A stretch of 10,695 nt of DNA, taken from positions 1 to 10,695 of the forward strand of contig JANNMM010000164.1 in the NCBI GenBank assembly GCA_031397915.1. The letters are read 5' to 3'. The notes under the pieces are model-generated. The model did no database searches. It saw nothing but the letters and a program-made list of their open reading frames with translations, and was not told where the DNA came from. Positions 6,709 through 10,695 of the stretch are shown here, in pieces. This DNA is from JANYCG01 sp031397915 (GTDB lineage Bacteria; Pseudomonadota; Gammaproteobacteria; Burkholderiales; Burkholderiaceae_C). Within the stretch, counting starts at the first letter, position 1. The number at the start of each line of letters is the position of its first letter. The translations under genes were made by a program, and so were the position numbers.

Positions 6709-7134
6709 CGCGTCGATCACCAGTTGTGTCTGCGTCACCACCGCGCAGAGTTTGCCCTCTGCATTCGTGATCATCGTCTGCCAGACCATGGTTGTGCGGC
6801 CCCGGTGAAGTGCAATGCTCTCACCCGTGATGACACTGCCGACCTTGGCGCCGGCGATGAATTTGGTGCTTGAATCGGTGGTGGTGGTGCGTTTGCCCGG
6901 CGCCAGGTTCACCACCGTGCCCACGGCGCCCAGAGTGTCGGCAAAAGCCATGTAGGCGCCACCGTGCAAAATGCCGCCGCCGGTGCACAGGTCGGGGCGC
7001 ACCGCCATTTCAGCAACGACGCGGTCTTGCGCCACGTCGGTGAGCGTCACGCCCATGAGGCCCGGGAAAATCGGGTCGAGCATTTTCTGCACGGTGGCCA
7101 GATCAATATTTGCTTGCATGTTTTCTCCTGCCAT
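6700..7134 (-). CDS. PaaI-like hotdog-fold acyl-CoA thioesterase
   Basis: A 144-residue protein of the hotdog-fold PaaI/YigI type, which hydrolyses acyl-CoA (often aryl-acetyl or medium-chain CoA) to free acid and CoA in the cytoplasm, usually as a tetramer. The signature GGGILHGGAYMAFADTLG lies near residues 52-69. His57-Gly-Gly and Asp66 are the conserved active-site elements: the Asp activates water or forms the nucleophile, and the HGG caps the helix that polarises the thioester. The C-terminal strands (residues from about 87: STKFIAGAK, then MITNAEGKLCAVVTQTQLV) are standard. Two in-frame starts both have good ribosome sites: ATG at 7134 behind GGGAGG, and ATG at 7119 (139 residues) behind AGGAGA. 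I list the longer form, but either could be right. Divergent from the BON-LysM gene. The substrate is not predictable. Confidence 0.92.
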   Translation of the reverse strand: MAGENMQANIDLATVQKMLDPIFPGLMGVTLTDVAQDRVVAEMAVRPDLCTGGGILHGGAYMAFADTLGAVGTVVNLAPGKRTTTTDSSTKFIAGAKVGSVITGESIALHRGRTTMVWQTMITNAEGKLCAVVTQTQLVIDAKS

Positions 7135-7187
7135 GGTCAGCCTCCCGTTGAATTGGATGTACATTGTGCCTCCCCGATACCATTTTC

Positions 7188-7193
7188 AGGAGA
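7188..7193 (+). promoter_or_regulatory. Ribosome binding site AGGAGA for the BON-LysM gene
   Basis: AGGAGA sits 6 nt before the ATG at 7200, an almost ideal arrangement. It fixes the start at MGMFSFIKEAGEKLF and rules out longer in-frame readings from 7164. Confidence 0.8.
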
Positions 7194-7199
7194 CGCACC

Positions 7200-7706
7200 A
7201 TGGGCATGTTCAGTTTCATCAAGGAAGCCGGCGAAAAGCTGTTTGGCCACAAAGATGTGGAAAAAGCCGCAGTAGCTGCCGCCGCCGACCCTGCTGCGCA
7301 GCCCACGCTGGACGAACTGAATTCTGCCGCCGCCAAGGGCATCGCCGCCTACATTGAAACGCAAAAACTGGGCCTCTCCGGTCTCTTCGTGATGTTTGAC
7401 GGCAAGACCGGCACCGTCACCGTGCAGGGCGACGCGCCCGACCAGGCGGCGGTCGAAAAAGTTACCTTGTGCTGCGGCAATGTGGCCGGCGTCACGAACG
7501 TTGAAAACATGCTGGTGGCCGCCACACCGGCCGACGAATCGCAGTTCCACGACGTGGTGCGCGGTGACACCCTTTCGGCCATCGCCAAAACCTATTACGG
7601 CAACGCCGGCAAGTACCCGGCGATTTTTGAAGCCAACAAGCCAATGTTGAGCCACCCGGACAAAATTTACCCGGGCCAGAAACTGCGCATTCCGGCGCTG
7701 GCCTGA
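7200..7706 (+). CDS. lysM: BON-LysM protein, Kbp/YgaU (LysM) family
   Basis: A 168-residue ortholog of E. coli Kbp (YgaU), a small protein that binds K+ and is linked to growth under potassium or osmotic stress. The start MGMFSFIKEAGEKLFG matches the Kbp N-terminus closely. A BON domain covers about residues 37-108 (DGKTGTVTVQGDAPDQAAVEK, then GNVAGVTNVENMLV). A LysM domain covers about 115-165 (VVRGDTLSAIAKTYYGNAG, then NKPMLSHPDKIYPGQKLRIP). There is no signal peptide, as in E. coli, where the protein is cytoplasmic despite its peptidoglycan-associated fold. It is about 19 residues longer than the 149-residue E. coli protein; the extra length fits an Ala-rich insert at about 22-33. It is preceded by a strong ribosome site and divergent from the thioesterase gene. 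It may share a transcript with the small ORF 33 bp downstream. Confidence 0.95.
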   Translation: MGMFSFIKEAGEKLFGHKDVEKAAVAAAADPAAQPTLDELNSAAAKGIAAYIETQKLGLSGLFVMFDGKTGTVTVQGDAPDQAAVEKVTLCCGNVAGVTNVENMLVAATPADESQFHDVVRGDTLSAIAKTYYGNAGKYPAIFEANKPMLSHPDKIYPGQKLRIPALA

Positions 7707-7739
7707 TTCCCGGCCAGGGGCCTCAGCAGCGTCTGCCGC

Positions 7740-7967
7740 ATGTCACGCCAAAGCGCCTGGGCTGTCAAAGTGGCCGCTCTGGTCAAAGGCGGCAACGTGG
7801 ATGCCGCCCTGGCGCAGATCCGCGTGGCACCCACAGTGAAAGACGTGAAGGACCTCCGGTTGGCTCTGGCTGCGGTCAATCTGCTCTTAAAACACAAGCA
7901 GATTGACGACGCCACCGATGACCAGATCGTCGCATTGTCGGCACCGCGGCTGCACCGCTCACCCTGA
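7740..7967 (+). CDS. Hypothetical 75-residue protein
   Basis: A small ORF starting ATG at 7740, 33 bp after the BON-LysM gene on the same strand. I do not recognise it. Codon use matches the neighbouring genes (mostly G or C in third position). The sequence looks like a real helical protein: KVAALVKGGNVDAALAQIRVA and DLRLALAAVNLLLKHKQIDDA form two amphipathic helical stretches reminiscent of a single TPR-like hairpin, with a basic tail APRLHRSP. No good Shine-Dalgarno precedes the ATG, so expression could depend on the upstream gene. It could also be spurious or a degraded remnant, but no large overlapping gene competes for this region. Confidence 0.5.
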   Translation: MSRQSAWAVKVAALVKGGNVDAALAQIRVAPTVKDVKDLRLALAAVNLLLKHKQIDDATDDQIVALSAPRLHRSP

Positions 7968-7970
7968 TGT

Positions 7971-7994
7971 GCTGCGTAGACCTGCGGCTTATTT
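7971..7994 (+). terminator. Possible terminator between convergent genes
   Basis: GCTGCG (7971-7976) pairs with TGCGGC (7983-7988) across a 6-nt loop, using two G-U pairs on the + strand RNA, followed by TTATTT. It would serve the + strand genes; on the opposite strand two pairs are lost. Weak support. Confidence 0.3.
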
Positions 7995-9152
7995 CGCGGG
8001 CACGCGCAAGTCGTCCAGGTAGTCGCGCGCAATGTTCAGCGACGACTCAACCCCCAGCGCGTTGAAGTGTTTGGCAAGCCAGGCCTTGGCGCAGCGCACA
8101 CCGAGGTCGCGCAGGGTGTAGATCAGCTTGCCATCGGTTTCCGACTTGGTCGATCCGTGGAAGGCTTCAAGCGCTTCGCCGCCGTCGATGCGGTGCATCA
8201 GCACATTTTTGTAGCGGTTCGGGTCAAGTTTGCCCTCAGCCAGCAGGCGCTTGACGAAATCAATCGCGCGCATCTCGGCGATCAGGGCTGAGTTGAAGGT
8301 GATCTCGCTCACGCGGTCCATGATTTCAGCCGCCGTGGTGGGGAGCTTGTCGCGTTTGATCGGGTTGATTTGCACCAGCACGATGTCGCGGCTGTCGCAG
8401 TTGTAAATGAGAGGGTGGATCGCCGGGTTGCCGGCGTAACCGCCATCCCAATAATGTTCACCGTCGATTTCCACCGCGCGAAACACGGTGGGCAGGCAGG
8501 CCGATGCCATCACCGCTTTGGCTGTGAGGCGTTTGCCGGCAAATACCTCGGCCTTGCCGGTGCTCACCGCAGTGGCCACTACGAACACCTTGAGTGCATC
8601 CAGAGCGGCAAGGCGCCGGAAATCAATCTGCTTTTCCAGGAAGTCGCGCAGCGGGTTGATGTCCAGCGGGTTGCTCTGGTAAGGTGACACGGTGCTGCTC
8701 CAGAAGCTCGTAACGGCGTCACTGAATCCACTGGACAAGCCGTTGAAGGCATTCATGGCGCCAAAGCCGCCAAACAGGATGTCAAACGGCGCGCGCTGGG
8801 CTTTTGTAATGGTCGACGTCACTTCGCCCATCGCGACGATGCCGTCCCAGAAGTTTGCCAGCGCCTCTCGCGCCGCTTCACGCGGGTCGGCTTTGGCTTG
8901 GCTCTGGACCGATGCAAATCCGTGCGCCAACGCCACCGCGTTCATGGCACCGGCGCTGGTGCCGCTGATACCGTCAATCGCCAACCGGCCGTCGGCCAGC
9001 AGCGCATCGAGCACACCCCAGGTGAAAGCGCCATGCGAGCCGCCGCCCTGCAAGGCGAGGTTGACGCGGCGCCGGCTGGCCTCATGCGCCGCTGGCACGT
9101 CGGGTTTGGGCTTCGAGACAGCGCCGGGGGAATTGAAGGCTTGTTGGTTCAT
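7989..9152 (-). CDS. Patatin-like phospholipase family protein
   Basis: A 387-residue predicted lipid acyl hydrolase with the patatin Ser-Asp dyad. The sequence shows NLALQGGGSHGAFTWGVLD (residues 31-49), in which the glycine-rich loop forms the oxyanion hole. GTSAG at 64-68 supplies the nucleophile Ser66, and DGGY supplies the catalytic Asp236. All three elements are intact, so an active phospholipase or acyl-ester hydrolase is expected. No signal peptide; the first 28 residues are Pro/Ala/Lys-rich and probably disordered. A longer form starting at a GTG at 9182 is possible, but the ATG at 9152 is preferred because an extended -10-like TGCTACGCT ends 6 nt before it. Divergent from ygjP, with 47 bp between starts. 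Such proteins act in membrane lipid turnover or, in some bacteria, as effectors; nothing nearby indicates secretion, so a housekeeping role is more likely. Confidence 0.93.
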   Translation of the reverse strand: MNQQAFNSPGAVSKPKPDVPAAHEASRRRVNLALQGGGSHGAFTWGVLDALLADGRLAIDGISGTSAGAMNAVALAHGFASVQSQAKADPREAAREALANFWDGIVAMGEVTSTITKAQRAPFDILFGGFGAMNAFNGLSSGFSDAVTSFWSSTVSPYQSNPLDINPLRDFLEKQIDFRRLAALDALKVFVVATAVSTGKAEVFAGKRLTAKAVMASACLPTVFRAVEIDGEHYWDGGYAGNPAIHPLIYNCDSRDIVLVQINPIKRDKLPTTAAEIMDRVSEITFNSALIAEMRAIDFVKRLLAEGKLDPNRYKNVLMHRIDGGEALEAFHGSTKSETDGKLIYTLRDLGVRCAKAWLAKHFNALGVESSLNIARDYLDDLRVPAK

Positions 9153-9158
9153 GCGCGA

Positions 9159-9167
9159 AGCGTAGCA
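9159..9167 (-). promoter_or_regulatory. Candidate extended -10 element of the patatin gene
   Basis: On the minus strand TGCTACGCT (TGn followed by TACGCT) ends 6 nt before the ATG at 9152. No Shine-Dalgarno is visible in between, so the transcript would be leaderless if this is the promoter. Confidence 0.35.
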
Positions 9168-9183
9168 AAAGATCGGGGGCACC

Positions 9184-9189
9184 TAAAAT
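9184..9189 (+). promoter_or_regulatory. Candidate -10 element TAAAAT of ygjP
   Basis: TAAAAT matches the -10 consensus at five of six positions and ends 10 nt before the ATG at 9200. No convincing -35 and no Shine-Dalgarno are seen, so a leader of only a few bases is predicted. Confidence 0.45.
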
Positions 9190-9199
9190 TCCGGCCACC

Positions 9200-9718
9200 A
9201 TGAAATATTTGCAGGCCTACCCCGACACCGTGAAGGCCCAGGTGCAAGTGCTCATTGCCCGCGACAAGCTGGGCCCGATGTTGCTTGAAAAATATGACAA
9301 GCCCCACGGTGTGCGCACCGACCGGGCCTTGTACAGCTATGTGATGGACCTTAAAAGCGAGTACATGCGCAGCTCTGGCCCGCTGAGCCGTGTCGCGTTT
9401 GACGCCAAGCTGCACGTGATTGCCCACGCACTGGGCACCCACACCACGGTGTCACGGGTGCAGGGCAGCAAGCTGAAATCGAAACGCGAAATCCGCATTG
9501 CCACCCTGTTCAGAGAGGCGCCCGAAGCTTTCCTGAGGATGATCGCGGTGCACGAGCTGGCGCACACCCGGGAGCGCGCGCACGACAAGGCCTTCTACAA
9601 ACTCTGCGAACACATGGCGCCCGACTACCACCAGCTGGAATTTGATGTGCGCCTGTATCTCACACACCTGGACGCGCAAGGTGCGGGACTGTGGCGCCCG
9701 AAAATTCCAGTGGATTAA
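9200..9718 (+). CDS. ygjP: YgjP-type metal-dependent hydrolase
   Basis: A 172-residue protein that matches E. coli YgjP along nearly its whole length: start KYLQAYP, centre TTVSRVQGSKLKSKREIRIA, and end YHQLEFDVRLYLTHL. It carries the zinc motif HELAH (His118, Glu119, His122), with His128 in RERAHDKAF as the likely third ligand, as in the YgjP/DUF45 fold related to M48 peptidases. From memory, E. coli YgjP is described as a UTP pyrophosphatase despite its peptidase-like motif, so annotation as a protease should be treated with care. No signal peptide or membrane segment. Convergent with nagZ; the two stop codons share TTAA at 9715-9718. Divergent from the patatin gene. Confidence 0.95.
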   Translation: MKYLQAYPDTVKAQVQVLIARDKLGPMLLEKYDKPHGVRTDRALYSYVMDLKSEYMRSSGPLSRVAFDAKLHVIAHALGTHTTVSRVQGSKLKSKREIRIATLFREAPEAFLRMIAVHELAHTRERAHDKAFYKLCEHMAPDYHQLEFDVRLYLTHLDAQGAGLWRPKIPVD

Positions 9719-10695
9719 GGAACCAGAGCCAGCGCCTGCATGTAGGCGGGGCTGGTCATCAACTCGTCCCATTCGGGTGCGGGCAGTTGTGGCAACAGCG
9801 CAAGACGGCGTTCTTCGCTGGCACCCCGGGGTTGCCAGGCGCCTTTGAGCAGCGCTTCGCTCAAACCGTCAATGAGCGCGTCGACCGCTTCACCACCGTC
9901 GACGGACTGGTTGCACAGGAGCACCATGTCGCAGCCGGCGTTGAGCGCGGCAACGGCAGCCTGCGCGTAGGAGACTTCTTTGCCGTCGATCAGGCGCGCG
10001 CCGGCCATCGAGAGGTCGTCGCTGAAAATCGCGCCGGCAAACCCGAGCTGGCCGCGCAGAATTTCATTGAGCCACTTCGGTGAAAACCCGGCCGGCCGCG
10101 AATCAACCTTCGGGTAGACCACGTGCGCCGGCATCACGCTGCTGATCGCTGTGCTGAGCCAGCCGTAAGGCGCGGCATCGTCGGAGAGGATGGTTTTGAG
10201 GCTGCGCTTGTCTACCGGAATGTCGGTGTGGGAGTCGGCCTTGACGAAACCGTGACCGGGAAAATGTTTGCCGCAATTGTTCATGCCGCTGATGTGCAGG
10301 CCATGCATCAGACTTTTGGCCAGGAGGCTCACGACGCGCGGATCGCGCCCGAGGGAGCGGTCGCCGATGACGCTGCTGGCACCAAAATCGAGATCAAGCA
10401 CCGGGGTGAAACTCAGGTCGACACCGCAGGCACGCAACTCCGCACCCAACACGTAACCACAGGCTGTGGCGGCGTTGGTGGCGTTCATGGCGCCGGTGCC
10501 CTCGCCGGCTTTGCCATCGCGCAGCCACATTTGCCCGAGCGTGCGCATGGGCGGCAAATGCGTGAAACCATCGCTCTTGAAACGCTGCACGCGGCCGCCT
10601 TCATGGTCCACACAAATCAGCAAATCTGCGCGCAGCTTTTTGATGGCGCGGCACAACTGCGTGAGCTGCGCGCGGTCTTGCCAGTTGCGCGCGAA
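9715..10695 (-). CDS. nagZ: Beta-N-acetylhexosaminidase NagZ (5'-truncated by window edge)
   Basis: Cytoplasmic glycoside hydrolase family 3 enzyme that removes N-acetylglucosamine from anhydromuropeptides in peptidoglycan recycling; its product can signal AmpR-type beta-lactamase induction where that system exists. The frame is open to the right edge of the window, so the true start lies outside; 326 residues are present against about 341 in E. coli, so perhaps 15-25 are missing. Visible signatures in order are CVDHEGGRVQRF (substrate binding), DRSLGRDP, GKHFPGHGF followed by DSHTDIPV (the flexible loop with the catalytic His), and IFSDDLSMAGA with the nucleophile Asp (around 10010-10025). 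All catalytic elements are intact. An ATG-less internal start (TTG at 10656) is not the real start, because homologous sequence continues upstream of it. Confidence 0.97.
   Translation of the reverse strand, partial: FARNWQDRAQLTQLCRAIKKLRADLLICVDHEGGRVQRFKSDGFTHLPPMRTLGQMWLRDGKAGEGTGAMNATNAATACGYVLGAELRACGVDLSFTPVLDLDFGASSVIGDRSLGRDPRVVSLLAKSLMHGLHISGMNNCGKHFPGHGFVKADSHTDIPVDKRSLKTILSDDAAPYGWLSTAISSVMPAHVVYPKVDSRPAGFSPKWLNEILRGQLGFAGAIFSDDLSMAGARLIDGKEVSYAQAAVAALNAGCDMVLLCNQSVDGGEAVDALIDGLSEALLKGAWQPRGASEERRLALLPQLPAPEWDELMTSPAYMQALALVP

Noticed and set aside
9691..10083. Plus-strand ORF of 130 residues opposite nagZ
   Set aside because: Antisense to conserved NagZ sequence including the SDDLSM nucleophile segment.
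1..10695. Search for CRISPR repeats, tRNA or rRNA genes, IS ends, toxin-antitoxin or phage-defence genes
   Set aside because: No regularly spaced repeats, no cloverleaf-like segments, no transposase or defence motifs were seen on either strand; the patatin protein has no CBASS-type partner genes nearby.

Overview
The window reads as ordinary chromosomal DNA of a GC-rich betaproteobacterium, most likely Burkholderiales and plausibly Comamonadaceae. This rests on protein character (LysS, Kbp/LysM, YgjP and NagZ of proteobacterial type), on high-GC third codon positions, and on -10-like hexamers placed almost directly against start codons. It is inference from sequence feel and not from a search. 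Genes are tightly packed; the longest gene-free stretch is about 240 bp (5686-5924). No rRNA, tRNA, insertion sequence, CRISPR array or prophage gene was seen.

Left part (1-5685, all + strand): the 3' part of lysS (lysyl-tRNA synthetase), followed after 5 nt by a flavoprotein of the 3-ketosteroid dehydrogenase / fumarate reductase type. Next come an acyl-CoA dehydrogenase-family protein, an APH-type kinase and a 109-residue DUF6285-like protein. The last three are very close together (9-nt gap, then a 4-nt ATGA overlap). They resemble the split components LvaC, LvaA and LvaB of the Pseudomonas putida levulinate pathway, and the fused kinase-dehydrogenase proteins ACAD10/ACAD11 of animals. The proposed joint job is phosphorylation of the hydroxyl of a 4-hydroxyacyl-CoA and its conversion to a beta-oxidation intermediate. 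This is the most interesting block. The ligase (LvaE) and ketoreductase (LvaD) of the P. putida pathway are not in the window; a KstD-like flavoprotein stands next to the cassette instead.

Middle (5686-6699): a visibly AT-rich intergenic stretch with a perfect 10-bp inverted repeat followed by six Ts, probably the terminator of the cassette. It is followed by a 236-residue Ser/Thr/Gly-rich lipoprotein of unknown function with a clear lipobox and a poly-glycine tether.

Right part (6700-10695): a PaaI-like hotdog thioesterase (-) divergent from a Kbp/LysM BON-LysM protein (+); a 75-residue orphan ORF (+); a patatin-like lipase (-) divergent from the YgjP metal-hydrolase (+); and nagZ (-), cut by the window's right edge. 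ygjP and nagZ converge and share one TTAA for both stop codons. These are mostly housekeeping or cell-envelope genes with no obvious link to one another.
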